This document shows, piece by piece, positions 7,759 through 16,340 of a stretch of 41,194 nucleotides of DNA (the stretch's first letter is position 1; each line of letters starts with the position of its first letter). The DNA comes from Lachnospiraceae bacterium (lineage in GTDB: Bacteria > Bacillota > Clostridia > Lachnospirales > Lachnospiraceae). Location of the stretch: NCBI GenBank assembly GCA_017424235.1, contig JAFPAQ010000042.1:1-41194 (forward strand), read 5' to 3'. Under the pieces are notes generated by a model. It made no database searches. It had not been told where the DNA came from and saw nothing but the letters and a program-made list of their open reading frames with translations. A program made the translations under genes and the position numbers.

Positions 7759-8736
7759 ATGATAGAATTAGAAGAAATTCGAATTAGCGATAATGAGATT
7801 CACTTGAAAAACAATCTGGTGAAATCTGCAATTTTACCTCAAAATTCAAAAGAACTAAATCGCAACTTGAAAATTCAAGGTCAGGTAATTGTTGAAGGTG
7901 CGGTTTATGGCAATAGTATTGATATTGGTGAAGGTGAAGTAACCTTTGAAAGCGCTGTTTTTGCAAATTCTGAGTTACATATCGAAAATGATATTAAAGG
8001 TGAAGTGTTTTTTAAAAAGGCTGTGGCTAGTACAGATACCATTGCTGCATTTTTATCATCCGGAAGAGCAATTTTTGGATCTGATGTGAACTCAAAAGTT
8101 GTTAAACTAAAGAATTGCTTTATCAGTGGAAGTATTTTTGCACAGGAAGTAAACTTGGAAAACTGCATTGTGTTAGGCGGAGTTTTTGCGACCAAGCAGC
8201 TAAATATGACAAGCTGTATCACAGGAACCTTTCACTGTCCTTCTGTAGAGATTGCAGGAATTAATTATATTCTGTATCCGGCATGCTTTTCAGTTGAACC
8301 GATGAGCGCTCTTCCAAAGTCAGAATTATACAATTTGTCGCTTGCACATTTGGGTGCACTTTTCAAAGGTGAGAAAGAAGATGCTAATACTGGAAAAATA
8401 AAAATTGATATTGAATACGACAGGCAATATACGTCTCTTGTTGGTGAGGAAGATTCCAGAACTGTTATCAATAGTTATTCTGTATCGGGGAAGATTCTTG
8501 CCACAGATATGATTGATTTGGATAAATTGGAAAATCACTTTTTGATTAAGGCTGGTGCACTGGGCTCACAGATTTTGAAGGTATATAGTTTGACAAAAGA
8601 AGATGGAACAAAATCAGATGAATTAACCATCCAGAACATTGCAGATTTCTTTTTCAAGATTTTAAGTGGAGAAATCAGTGTTCAGGAATTATCTGGAGAG
8701 ATTAGCTATGCAGAATTAAAAAGAAATCTAATGTAA
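7759..8736 (+). CDS. Bactofilin-like beta-helix protein (polymer-forming type, hypothetical)
   Basis: The product is 325 residues. AAAGGAG lies 14 bases before ATG, longer than usual, so expression may depend on coupling to upstream genes. Residues 30-170 show the short repeating strands of a right-handed beta-helix (LKIQGQVIVEGAVYGNSIDI; ELHIENDIKGEVFFKKAV; VVKLKNCFISGSIFA; VNLENCIVLGGVFA), as in bactofilins and polymer-forming cytoskeletal proteins. The C-terminal 150 residues are mixed and unassigned. Bactofilins polymerise without nucleotide on membranes. That role here is inferred from the fold pattern only. It is the last gene of the SPFH operon, with a terminator 100 bases downstream. 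Confidence 0.65.
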   Translation: MIELEEIRISDNEIHLKNNLVKSAILPQNSKELNRNLKIQGQVIVEGAVYGNSIDIGEGEVTFESAVFANSELHIENDIKGEVFFKKAVASTDTIAAFLSSGRAIFGSDVNSKVVKLKNCFISGSIFAQEVNLENCIVLGGVFATKQLNMTSCITGTFHCPSVEIAGINYILYPACFSVEPMSALPKSELYNLSLAHLGALFKGEKEDANTGKIKIDIEYDRQYTSLVGEEDSRTVINSYSVSGKILATDMIDLDKLENHFLIKAGALGSQILKVYSLTKEDGTKSDELTIQNIADFFFKILSGEISVQELSGEISYAELKRNLM

Positions 8737-8835
8737 AATTATTTCTGATGAACCATATGCAGGGAAAATTTGGATGAGTATTCAGTTATGTTAGGGTTGT
8801 TTCATGAATGAAAATTGAATAAGTAAGAAGTACCA

Positions 8836-8891
8836 GAAAAGACTGGAAAATCTGCAGTTATACAAAATTGCAGATTTGCTGGTCTTTTTCC
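8836..8891 (+). terminator. Terminator of the six-gene operon
   Basis: A long imperfect stem forms between AAAAGACTGGAAAATCTGCA (8837-8856) and TGCAGATTTGCTGGTCTTTT (8869-8888), and the second arm runs into T residues. It lies about 100 bases after the last stop of the operon. Confidence 0.7.
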
Positions 8892-8945
8892 TTGTGTAGA
8901 GGTATATTATACCCCCTAAAATCCCAGTGGTGTCAGGCACAATAA

Positions 8946-9120
8946 ATAATAGAATATTTGAACCCAAGATTATCCACAGAAGAAAACTGTATTGCATTAA
9001 GTCATGCCAGACGCTTTGGTAAGTCTCATGCAGCCGGAATGATAGATGACTATTATAGTCGTGGCTGTGACTCTTAATCGCTGTTTGATGATACAAGAAT
9101 TGCCAAAGTCCTGTTTGATT
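8946..9120 (+). pseudogene. Remnant of a predicted AAA-ATPase / PD-(D/E)XK family protein
   Basis: The frame beginning GAA TAT TTG encodes EYLNPRLSTEENCIALSHAR, then RRFGKSHAAGMIDDYYSRGC, then a TAA at 9075 and SLFDDTRIA. This is the P-loop region of the predicted AAA-ATPase family common in gut Clostridia, which normally reads RPRRFGKS..A.ML..YYS.GCDS..LF. There is no start, the RPRRFGK Pro is lost, a stop interrupts it and the body of the gene is absent. The 387-base gap 8737-9123 therefore holds a terminator plus this fragment. Confidence 0.6.
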
Positions 9121-9123
9121 GGC

Positions 9124-9690
9124 TTAGATGTTCAGTAACTCGGTAATATCAGAGAAGTTGATAAACAAATCGTCATAAATATTGACTTTGATTGTGGAAT
9201 CAAAGGAGTAATGGATATCAAGCATATTTCCTTCAAAATAATTGACAATCACAGTCTTGCGGCGGGAATCAACAATCCAATATTCACGTACTCCGGCATT
9301 TTTGTAGTAGTATAGCTTGCGGATATAGTCGTCTGCCGGATTATTAGGAGAGACAATTTCGATGATGAAATCAGGAGCACCATTACATCTCTTCCCGTCC
9401 AGCTTATCCTTATCACAAATAACCATTATGTCAGGCTGAACGATTGTAAGAGGTTTATCAGACAGCTTCACGTCAAATGGAGCACTGAATACTTGACATG
9501 AGCCTTTCTTGTTTTTAATATAATTGTAAATGATGTTCGACAGTTCCATAGAGAGTGTCTGGTGAATCTGTGATGGACTGGACATATCATAGACAACCCC
9601 ATCAAAGACTTCTACTCTTTTATCTTCCGGAAGAACTTCATACTGATCCAGAGTGATTATTTCAGGTTGTGGCTGTAATGCTGGTGGCAT
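9124..9690 (-). CDS. Uma2-family (DUF820) PD-(D/E)XK nuclease-like protein
   Basis: The product is 188 residues from ATG 9690. An in-frame GTG at 9699 is less likely because AAAGGAAG sits 8 bases before the ATG. The order of motifs is that of Uma2/DUF820 proteins: an N-terminal ITLDQYEVLPEDKRVEVFDG, a central QPDIMVICDKDKLDG and PDFIIEIVSP, then KLYYYKNAGVREYWIVD. The Asp of QPD and the Glu of IEIVSP are the expected PD-(D/E)XK acidic residues. The family is widespread in accessory DNA and its biological targets are poorly known. It runs tail to tail with the AAA-ATPase remnant and divergently from the amidase. Confidence 0.85.
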   Translation of the reverse strand: MPPALQPQPEIITLDQYEVLPEDKRVEVFDGVVYDMSSPSQIHQTLSMELSNIIYNYIKNKKGSCQVFSAPFDVKLSDKPLTIVQPDIMVICDKDKLDGKRCNGAPDFIIEIVSPNNPADDYIRKLYYYKNAGVREYWIVDSRRKTVIVNYFEGNMLDIHYSFDSTIKVNIYDDLFINFSDITELLNI

Positions 9691-9893
9691 AAAATACACT
9701 TCCTTTCATGGTTATTATACTAAACAAATTCAGGGTATGCACGTATTATAACACGCCGGTTACCCTTCGTCAAAGAAAAGAGGATTACGCCTGCATACTC
9801 ATCATAGGTTCCAGACAGATTCTGCCATGTTCCTGCAGATGCATGATGGAGTTGTCGCAGGAATCACTGGCTGGCAGAACAGCGATCATTCAT

Positions 9894-11051
9894 ATGCCAT
9901 CCTTGTCACAACATGAATTATATGGAACAGGAGAAAATCATAAGTTTGTAATTAATCACATTAGAAAGGCATGGTTTGAATCATTGAAAAATAACAAAAA
10001 AGTATTGCTGTATATTCTTGTAGCTTCAGTATTGATTTTTTGCTGCATATTTCTGGCAGGACAAAATAAGAAACAGATGTTATCAGATTTTGGTCAAAAT
10101 ATCTTGGCAGAAGAGCCACAAAGCATCTTGACAGAAGAGCCACAAAGCATCTTGGCAGAAGAGCCACAAAGCATCTTGACAGAAGAAAGTGTTGCAGCTT
10201 CAGGTAAGGTAGAAAATGAAACTATGGCTGAAGTGGAAAATGAGGTAAAAACTGAGTTGAGTGATACAGATTCCGGTTCGGTTTCTGAAACTGGAGACGC
10301 CAGTCAAACTCCTGAGAAAAAATATACAGTATGTATAGATCCGGGACATTTTCTTGATGAAGAGGATGTGATGGAGGCACAGAATACCTATGGATACAGG
10401 GAAAGTAATGTTTCGCTGAGGCTTGCAATCGCACTTAAGGCAGAGCTTGCCAAATATGGAATAGATGCATATATGACAAGGGAAACAGATCATATAACGC
10501 TTGGAGGATATACAGATAAGGAGCTTGATAAGGGACACATAAGCTTACGAGGTGAGTTTGCAAAGGGAAGTGATCTGTTTGTTTCACTGCATACCAATTC
10601 AAATGGAATAGATGCAAACCAGGTTGGCACCTTCGAACAGCCAAAGGAAATAAATAAGACAATAATCATTGTAAATAAAGTGGCATACAATTCAGACACT
10701 GCCTTAAATATAGCCAATAATATAGGTACAGAGCTCTCAAAGGTAAATTATGACAGCGGGCTTTCATTTACAAATCAGTTTATTGCTGTGACAAGAGATA
10801 CCGCCAGAGAATGGACAGCCGAATATAATGATGGACTTAACCAGGTCGGTACAGTGTGTTACAGATGGGGTACCAAAGGGGATTATTATGGAGTACTTAG
10901 GGGAGCTTCCAATGTAGGAGTACCCGGCATAATCATTGAGCATGGTTTTCATTCGGTAGAGGAATTGAGAAAGCAGGCAATGACACAGGAGCTTGTCGAG
11001 AAGTGGGCAAAGGCGGATGCATATGCAATCGCCAAAGGCTTTGGTCGTTAG
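9894..11051 (+). CDS. Membrane-anchored N-acetylmuramoyl-L-alanine amidase (Amidase_3)
   Basis: The product is 385 residues from ATG 9894; the frame is open back to ATG 9708. Starts at 9708, 9843 and 9894 all lack a clear ribosome site. The first would leave only 17 bases to the divergent Uma2 gene, so I prefer a later one. One helix at about 36-56 anchors the protein. A linker holds an eight-residue tandem repeat (ILAEEPQS/ILTEEPQS). The Amidase_3 domain (about 145-385) has the zinc ligands His152 (DPGH), Glu170 (YRESN) and His233 (SLHTN), and catalytic Glu349 (IIEHGF). It cleaves the bond between muramic acid and the peptide stem, outside the membrane. All key residues are present, so it is probably active. 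Confidence 0.85.
   Translation: MPSLSQHELYGTGENHKFVINHIRKAWFESLKNNKKVLLYILVASVLIFCCIFLAGQNKKQMLSDFGQNILAEEPQSILTEEPQSILAEEPQSILTEESVAASGKVENETMAEVENEVKTELSDTDSGSVSETGDASQTPEKKYTVCIDPGHFLDEEDVMEAQNTYGYRESNVSLRLAIALKAELAKYGIDAYMTRETDHITLGGYTDKELDKGHISLRGEFAKGSDLFVSLHTNSNGIDANQVGTFEQPKEINKTIIIVNKVAYNSDTALNIANNIGTELSKVNYDSGLSFTNQFIAVTRDTAREWTAEYNDGLNQVGTVCYRWGTKGDYYGVLRGASNVGVPGIIIEHGFHSVEELRKQAMTQELVEKWAKADAYAIAKGFGR
10101..10188 (+). repeat. 24-bp tandem repeat inside the amidase linker
   Basis: Three full units and one partial unit of a 24-base repeat alternate gca and aca at one codon, giving ILAEEPQS and ILTEEPQS. The alternation suggests a 48-base unit that itself duplicated. Copy number could vary between strains. 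Confidence 0.85.
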
Positions 11052-11088
11052 GGTAAAGAAGTTATATCCCGAGTTTTGGTCTTAGGCA

Positions 11089-11118
11089 TTGACAAAGCAG
11101 GTTACAGTGGAATAAAAT
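11089..11118 (+). promoter_or_regulatory. Promoter for proS
   Basis: TTGACA (11089-11094), an 18-base spacer and TAAAAT (11113-11118) are present. The transcript would carry a short hairpin GCCGT/ACGGC before the gene. No T-box motif is seen in the leader. Confidence 0.5.
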
Positions 11119-11162
11119 AAATTGATTAAAAGCCGTGTATACGGCAGAATGAGAGGAATAAA

Positions 11163-12602
11163 ATGGCTAACGATAAGAAAATGGTAGAAGCTATTACTTC
11201 TATGGAAGAGGATTTTGCCCAGTGGTATACAGATGTTGTTAAGAAAGCAGAGCTTTGCGATTATTCAAGCGTAAAGGGCTGTATGATAATCAAGCCCGCA
11301 GGATATGCAATATGGGAACAGATACAGAACCAGCTTGATGCAGAGTTTAAAAAGACAGGTGTTGAAAATGTATATATGCCTATGTTCATTCCTGAAAGCC
11401 TTCTTCAGAAGGAAAAGGATCATGTAGAGGGATTTGCTCCCGAAGTAGCATGGGTAACACATGGCGGACTTGAACCACTTACAGAGAGAATGTGTGTAAG
11501 ACCTACATCAGAAACACTTTTCTGTGATTTCTATGCAAATGAGATACAGTCTTACAGAGATCTTCCAAAGGTATATAATCAGTGGTGTTCAGTAGTTCGT
11601 TGGGAAAAGACTACACGTCCATTTTTAAGAAGCCGTGAATTCTTATGGCAGGAGGGACATACAGCACATGCCACAGCACAGGAGGCACAGGAGCGTACAG
11701 TTCAGATGTTAAATGTGTATGCAGACTTCTTAAAGGATGTTCTTGCAATCCCTGTAGTAAAGGGACAAAAGACTGATAAGGAGAAATTTGCAGGTGCAGA
11801 AGCTACATATACAATAGAAGCACTTATGCATGATGGAAAAGCGCTTCAGTCCGGTACAAGCCATAACTTTGGTGATGGTTTTGCAAAGGCATTTGGAATA
11901 CAGTATACAGACAAGGATAATACACTTAAATATGTTCATCAGACTTCATGGGGTATGACTACACGTCTTATCGGTGCTGTTATCATGGTACATGGTGATG
12001 ACTCAGGACTCAAGCTTCCACCTAAGGTAGCACCTGTTCAGATAATGGTAATTCCAATCCAGCAGAAAAAAGAAGGTGTGCTTGATAAGGCATATGAGCT
12101 TCGTGACAGACTTATTGCAAAAGGCTTTAGAGTAAAAGCTGATGATACAGACAAGAGTCCGGGCTGGAAATTCAGTGAGTGCGAGATGAGAGGTGTTCCT
12201 TTCAGAATCGAAATCGGACCAAAGGATATCGAAAATAATAAATGCGTATTTGTAAGACGTGATACAAGAGAAAAGATAGAGGTATCTCTTGATGAGGTGG
12301 AGACAAAGGCAGCAGAGCTTCTTGACACAATTCAGAAGGATATGTATGAGACAGCAAAGGCACACCTTGAAGCACATACCTACAAGGCAGTAAACTGGGA
12401 TGAATTTGCACAGATTATCAACACAAAACCAGGCTTTATTAAGGCTATGTGGTGTGGAGACGTTGAGTGCGAAGACAAGATTAAGGATGAATTTGCAGCA
12501 ACAAGCCGCTGTATGCCATTTGAGCAGGAAAGCCTGAGTGACAAGTGCGTATGCTGTGGTAAACCTGCCAAGAAGATGGTTTACTGGGGAAGAGCATATT
12601 AA
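11163..12602 (+). CDS. proS: Prolyl-tRNA synthetase, short archaeal/eukaryotic-like type
   Basis: The product is 479 residues with GAGAGGAATAAA before ATG. It charges tRNA-Pro with proline in the cytoplasm. Class II motif 1 lies around [20 protein letters not shown], motif 2 around [20 protein letters not shown], and motif 3 around [17 protein letters not shown]. The insertion editing domain of the long bacterial type is absent. The C-terminal domain has the zinc-type cysteines (CGDVEC, then [10 protein letters not shown]) and ends in Tyr, as archaeal-type enzymes do. Length and motifs are complete. It is a single-gene unit with its own promoter and a strong terminator. Confidence 0.97.
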   Translation: MANDKKMVEAITSMEEDFAQWYTDVVKKAELCDYSSVKGCMIIKPAGYAIWEQIQNQLDAEFKKTGVENVYMPMFIPESLLQKEKDHVEGFAPEVAWVTHGGLEPLTERMCVRPTSETLFCDFYANEIQSYRDLPKVYNQWCSVVRWEKTTRPFLRSREFLWQEGHTAHATAQEAQERTVQMLNVYADFLKDVLAIPVVKGQKTDKEKFAGAEATYTIEALMHDGKALQSGTSHNFGDGFAKAFGIQYTDKDNTLKYVHQTSWGMTTRLIGAVIMVHGDDSGLKLPPKVAPVQIMVIPIQQKKEGVLDKAYELRDRLIAKGFRVKADDTDKSPGWKFSECEMRGVPFRIEIGPKDIENNKCVFVRRDTREKIEVSLDEVETKAAELLDTIQKDMYETAKAHLEAHTYKAVNWDEFAQIINTKPGFIKAMWCGDVECEDKIKDEFAATSRCMPFEQESLSDKCVCCGKPAKKMVYWGRAY

Positions 12603-12610
12603 TATATTTC

Positions 12611-12652
12611 AAAAAACAAAGGATATCGCCCTGCGATATCCTTTGTTTTTTT
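12611..12652 (+). terminator. Terminator of proS
   Basis: GGATATCGC pairs with GCGATATCC around a 3-base loop. Flanking A and T runs extend the stem and supply the T-tract. Confidence 0.9.
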
Positions 12653-12720
12653 GAAATATAAATAATGTAGACATTTTAAACCTCTAAATAATAAACTTTT
12701 CATAAATAATGGTTATTTTG

Positions 12721-12749
12721 TTTAAAATTTTTTAGAAAAGATATATAAT
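12721..12749 (+). promoter_or_regulatory. Possible promoter for ackA
   Basis: TATAAT is present at 12744-12749 with only a weak TTTAAA at the -35 distance of 17 bases. The 213-base gap before ackA is very AT-rich and shows no other clear signal. Confidence 0.3.
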
Positions 12750-12866
12750 AATTATATATTTGTCAGGATTGTGTAAGTACAAAACACAAAAAAGACCATT
12801 TAATATAAATTTTGGTGTTTCATACACACTGAATAATATAAATAAATATCGGAAAGGGAAACGGAT

Positions 12867-14057
12867 ATGAATATTTTAGTAATCAACTGTGGAAGCTCTT
12901 CACTTAAATATCAGCTTATAAACAGTGAAAGTGAAGAAGTACTTGCAAAAGGACTTTGCGAGAGAATCGGACTTGAGGGAAGTCTTATAACACATCAGGC
13001 AGCAGGAAAAGAGAAGGTAAAAATAGAAACCCCTATGCAAAACCATACACTTGCTATCAAACAGGTCATCAGTGCACTTACAGATGCAGAGCATGGTGTT
13101 ATTGCTTCACTTGACGAGATTGGTGCAGTAGGACATCGTGTTGTACATGGTGGAGAGAAATTTTCAACTTCTGTAATAATAGATGATGAGGTAATGAAAG
13201 CAATTGAGGAGTGTAATGACCTTGCACCGCTTCACAATCCGGCAAACCTCATCGGTATCAATTCCTGCAGGGAGATCATGCCCAATGTGCCAATGGTGGC
13301 AGTATTTGATACAGCCTTCCACCAGACAATGCCAAAGAAGGCTTACTTATATGGACTTCCATATGAGTATTATGAAAAATATAAGGTACGCCGTTATGGA
13401 TTTCATGGTACAAGCCATGATTATGTATCTGCACGTGCAGCAGAGCTTCTTGGAAAGAAAAGAGAGGATCTTAAGATTATTGTGTGCCACCTGGGAAACG
13501 GGGCATCTGTTTCAGCAGTTGACCATGGCAAATGTATAGATACAAGTATGGGACTTACACCGCTTGAAGGACTTATCATGGGTACACGTTCAGGAGATAT
13601 TGACCCTGCAATATGTGATTTTATATGTCAGAAGGAAAATATCACTCCTGCACAGATGAACAATATCCTCAACAAGAAATCAGGAGTGTATGGTATGACA
13701 GGTATCTCAAGTGATTTCAGGGATATTGAAAATGCCGCCTATGCCGGTGATGAAAAAGCAATTGCAGCACTTGATGCCTTCCACTATAAGGTAGCCAAAT
13801 ATATTGGTGCTTATGCAGCAGCAATGAATGGAGTAGATGCAATCGCATTTACAGCAGGCGTTGGTGAAAATAACAAGGTGGGACGTTCGGAAATAGCTAA
13901 TTATCTTGGATATCTTGGCACCAGTATGGATGAAGAAAAGAATAATGTAAGAGGCGAGGACAGGATTATTTCAAAGGATGGAAGCAAGGTTGCAATGCTT
14001 TGTGTTCCAACTAACGAAGAGCTTGCAATCGCACGTCAGACATTAGCACTTTTATAG
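12867..14057 (+). CDS. ackA: Acetate kinase
   Basis: The product is 396 residues, the normal family length, with GGAAAGGGAAACGG before ATG. It transfers phosphate between acetyl phosphate and ADP, yielding ATP in fermentation. Family motifs in order: [10 protein letters not shown] at the N-terminus, [73 protein letters not shown] and FTAGVGENN. All nucleotide- and acetate-binding segments are intact. A phosphotransacetylase gene, the common partner, is not adjacent in this window. It has its own leader and is followed by a hairpin. Confidence 0.97.
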   Translation: MNILVINCGSSSLKYQLINSESEEVLAKGLCERIGLEGSLITHQAAGKEKVKIETPMQNHTLAIKQVISALTDAEHGVIASLDEIGAVGHRVVHGGEKFSTSVIIDDEVMKAIEECNDLAPLHNPANLIGINSCREIMPNVPMVAVFDTAFHQTMPKKAYLYGLPYEYYEKYKVRRYGFHGTSHDYVSARAAELLGKKREDLKIIVCHLGNGASVSAVDHGKCIDTSMGLTPLEGLIMGTRSGDIDPAICDFICQKENITPAQMNNILNKKSGVYGMTGISSDFRDIENAAYAGDEKAIAALDAFHYKVAKYIGAYAAAMNGVDAIAFTAGVGENNKVGRSEIANYLGYLGTSMDEEKNNVRGEDRIISKDGSKVAMLCVPTNEELAIARQTLALL

Positions 14058-14077
14058 TTGATTAACTACACATAAAG

Positions 14078-14133
14078 ATAGGCTGCAGTCAGGGCTGTTT
14101 TCAGGTAAACAGATAATCCTTATTGTAGCCTAT
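14078..14133 (+). terminator. Branched hairpin at the end of ackA
   Basis: ATAGGCTGCA (14078-14087) pairs with TGTAGCCTAT (14124-14133) including one G-U pair, and CTGTTT/AAACAG pair inside. The T-rich tail is short, so terminator strength is uncertain. Confidence 0.45.
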
Positions 14134-14139
14134 TTGTAA

Positions 14140-14184
14140 ATATGTACTCTCGGAATCTTTTAAACAGATTCCGAGAGTACATAT
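14140..14184. repeat. Dispersed palindrome, copy 1 (perfect 18-bp arms)
   Basis: The arm ATATGTACTCTCGGAATC (14140-14157) and its exact complement (14167-14184) flank a 9-base loop. The reverse complement of this copy matches the copy at 30666 closely, loop included. It ends just before the ribosome site of the kinase gene. Confidence 0.9.
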
Positions 14185-14203
14185 ATGTGGAAAGGAGGAG
14201 CTT

Positions 14204-15334
14204 ATGAAGTTTAAGACGAAGATGACAATTTTGTTTCTGGTAATAATATTGGTACCTATTTGTTTTTCTACCATTGCTTTTTTTGGAATAGGTTATTATG
14301 AAAATATAGATATGATAAATGAAATCAGAAAAGAAGATGTTATGATAGGAAGCATTGTTAATAAGAGATTCATGCACTCTATAGTATCGTCATCAGTGGT
14401 TATACTTATTGCCACAAGTGCAATCATAACTGCATGGATAAATAAGGACATTTATAAGCCTATACAGCAGTTAAGTGGTGCGATGCAGCATATTGCAATG
14501 GGAGATTATGATTTCAGGCTTCCGGATAAAGGTGACAGTGAGATAGGCATTTTATACAGCAATTATGAGCAAATGCGTTTGAGACTTAAGGAAAGTGCAG
14601 AAGAGGAGCTTTTAAATGAAAAAAAGTCCAAGGAGCTTATAAGCAATATCTCACATGACCTTAAGACCCCTATTACTTCAATAAAAGGATATGTGGAAGG
14701 TATTATGGATGGGGTTGCTGATACACCTGAGAAAATGGATAAGTACATAAAGACCATTTATAATAAGGCAAATGATATGGACAGGCTTATAAATGAGCTT
14801 ACCACTTATTCGGCAATTGATTCAAATAAAATACAGTATCATTTTCATGTTATAAATATTTCTGATTATTTTGCGGACTGCGTGGAGGAGGTCGGTCTGG
14901 ATCTGGAATCCAAAAATATCCAGTTAAACTATACCAATCTGGTATCAGAGGGTACAAGTATAGTGGCAGACCCTGAGCAGCTTAAAAAAGTAATAAATAA
15001 TGTTATCGGAAACAGTGTAAAATATATGGATAATGATAAAGGTGAGATAGATATTCGTATTATTGAAGAAAATGAGTCTGTAAAGATAGAGATAGAGGAT
15101 AATGGAAAAGGTATCCCTGCAAAGGATATAGGAAATATATTTGAGAGATTTTACAGAACTGATGCCTCACGCAATTCAATGAAGGGTGGAAGTGGTATTG
15201 GACTTAGTATAGTAAAGAAAATCATAGAAGATCATGGTGGATATGTGTGGGCTACCAGTAAGGAGGGCGAAGGCACCTGTATTCACTTTGTCATAAGGAA
15301 ATATGTGCAACACCATGATGAGGTAGTTGTTTAA
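14204..15334 (+). CDS. Sensor histidine kinase of a two-component pair
   Basis: The product is 376 residues with AAAGGAGGAGCTT before ATG. Two membrane helices at about 8-29 and 58-78 enclose a very short outer loop of roughly 28 residues, so it probably senses a signal in or near the membrane. A HAMP segment follows (about 79-132). The phosphoacceptor is His151 in SNISHDLKTPITS. The ATP domain has the N box NNVIGNSVKY (265-274), the G1 box DNGKGIP (299-305) and the G2 box GGSGIGLSIV (328-337). It should autophosphorylate and pass the phosphate to the regulator encoded next. The two genes are separated by a degenerate copy of the dispersed palindrome. The stimulus is unknown. Confidence 0.93.
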   Translation: MKFKTKMTILFLVIILVPICFSTIAFFGIGYYENIDMINEIRKEDVMIGSIVNKRFMHSIVSSSVVILIATSAIITAWINKDIYKPIQQLSGAMQHIAMGDYDFRLPDKGDSEIGILYSNYEQMRLRLKESAEEELLNEKKSKELISNISHDLKTPITSIKGYVEGIMDGVADTPEKMDKYIKTIYNKANDMDRLINELTTYSAIDSNKIQYHFHVINISDYFADCVEEVGLDLESKNIQLNYTNLVSEGTSIVADPEQLKKVINNVIGNSVKYMDNDKGEIDIRIIEENESVKIEIEDNGKGIPAKDIGNIFERFYRTDASRNSMKGGSGIGLSIVKKIIEDHGGYVWATSKEGEGTCIHFVIRKYVQHHDEVVV

Positions 15335-15341
15335 TAAATGG

Positions 15342-15383
15342 GCGTACTTTCGGCATCTGTTTAAAAGATTCCGGGAGCATATA
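15342..15383. repeat. Dispersed palindrome, copy 2 (degenerate)
   Basis: The right arm GATTCCGGGAGCAT and loop TCTGTTTAAAA match copy 3 with a few changes, while the left arm GCGTACTTTCGGCATC has diverged more. It separates the kinase and regulator genes. Confidence 0.7.
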
Positions 15384-15412
15384 TTGATAATAAGAAAGGT
15401 AAAATTAAAAGT

Positions 15413-16102
15413 ATGAGTAAAATTTTGATAGTAGAAGATGAACAGGCTATTGCTGAGCTTGAAAAAGATTATCTGGAATTAAATGATTTTGAGGTTTCAA
15501 TAGAAAATAATGGTGTAGATGGACTTAACACTGCACTTAGTGGAGACTTTGACCTTATAATACTGGATTTGATGCTTCCGGGGATGGATGGCTTTGAGAT
15601 ATGCAAGAAAATAAGGGAAGACAAGAATATACCAATTATAATGGTATCTGCCAAGAAGGATGATATAGATAAGATAAGAGGACTTGGACTTGGGGCAGAT
15701 GATTATCTTACAAAACCCTTCAGCCCAAGTGAGCTTGTTGCCAGAGTAAAGGCACATATGTCACGTTACAAGAGACTTGTAGGAAGTCATGCAAGGGAAA
15801 ACGATATAGTTGAGGTGCGTGGAATACGCATTGATAAGACAGCAAGACGCATAACTGTCAATGGGGTTGAGAAGCCTTTTACAACCAAGGAATTTGACCT
15901 TTTGACTTTCCTTGCTGAAAATCCCAACAGGGTATTTACAAAGGATGAGCTTTTTAAGGAAATATGGGATATGGATTCAATAGGTGATATTGCAACTGTA
16001 ACTGTGCATATCAAAAAGATACGTGAAAAAATTGAGGAAAATTCCGCAAAGCCACAATATATTGAGACGATATGGGGCACTGGATATCGCTTTAAATTAT
16101 AA
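15413..16102 (+). CDS. OmpR/PhoB-family response regulator
   Basis: The product is 229 residues. The receiver domain (1-115) has the acidic pocket EDE (8-10), phosphoacceptor Asp52 in IILDLMLPG, and Lys101 in YLTKPF. The winged-helix DNA-binding domain (about 130-229) contains FTTKEFDLLTFLAENPNRVF and ends in the typical IETIWGTGYRFKL. It is the partner of the upstream kinase and should act as a DNA-binding transcription factor. The last 32 bases of the gene (16071-16102) are repeated after the stop (see the duplication at 16178), which leaves the gene intact. Confidence 0.95.
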   Translation: MSKILIVEDEQAIAELEKDYLELNDFEVSIENNGVDGLNTALSGDFDLIILDLMLPGMDGFEICKKIREDKNIPIIMVSAKKDDIDKIRGLGLGADDYLTKPFSPSELVARVKAHMSRYKRLVGSHARENDIVEVRGIRIDKTARRITVNGVEKPFTTKEFDLLTFLAENPNRVFTKDELFKEIWDMDSIGDIATVTVHIKKIREKIEENSAKPQYIETIWGTGYRFKL

Positions 16103-16214
16103 AGAATTTTATGCCCCATATCGTCTAAAAAGATGTGCAGACTACGTCGCACCCATATCAGCCAAGCTGATATGTTATATGGGGCACAGGATATCGCTTT
16201 AAATTATAAAGAAT
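16071..16214 (+). repeat. Duplicated 3' end of the response regulator gene with an inverted copy between
   Basis: The 37-base segment 16071-16107 recurs at 16178-16214 with one mismatch. It covers the last codons (YRFKL and the stop) and some following bases. A 14-base inverted copy (GACGATATGGGGCA at 16066-16079, complement at 16112-16125) lies between them. This arrangement suggests slippage or element excision. The 238-base gap 16103-16340 holds only this repeat and AT-rich sequence. Confidence 0.85.
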
Positions 16215-16340
16215 ATTGTTATTGTACAAAGGCTGTATCCCGTGAGGTGTTTTCAGAATGAAAACCTGATTAATCACATAACGTGTTCAGAACAAAAGCC
16301 CATAATATCATGTAATAAATCGTGTATAGGAATATAAAAC

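Noticed and set aside
12003-12411. Several minus-strand frames inside proS
   Set aside because: proS is a certain gene here; the frames have no ribosome sites.
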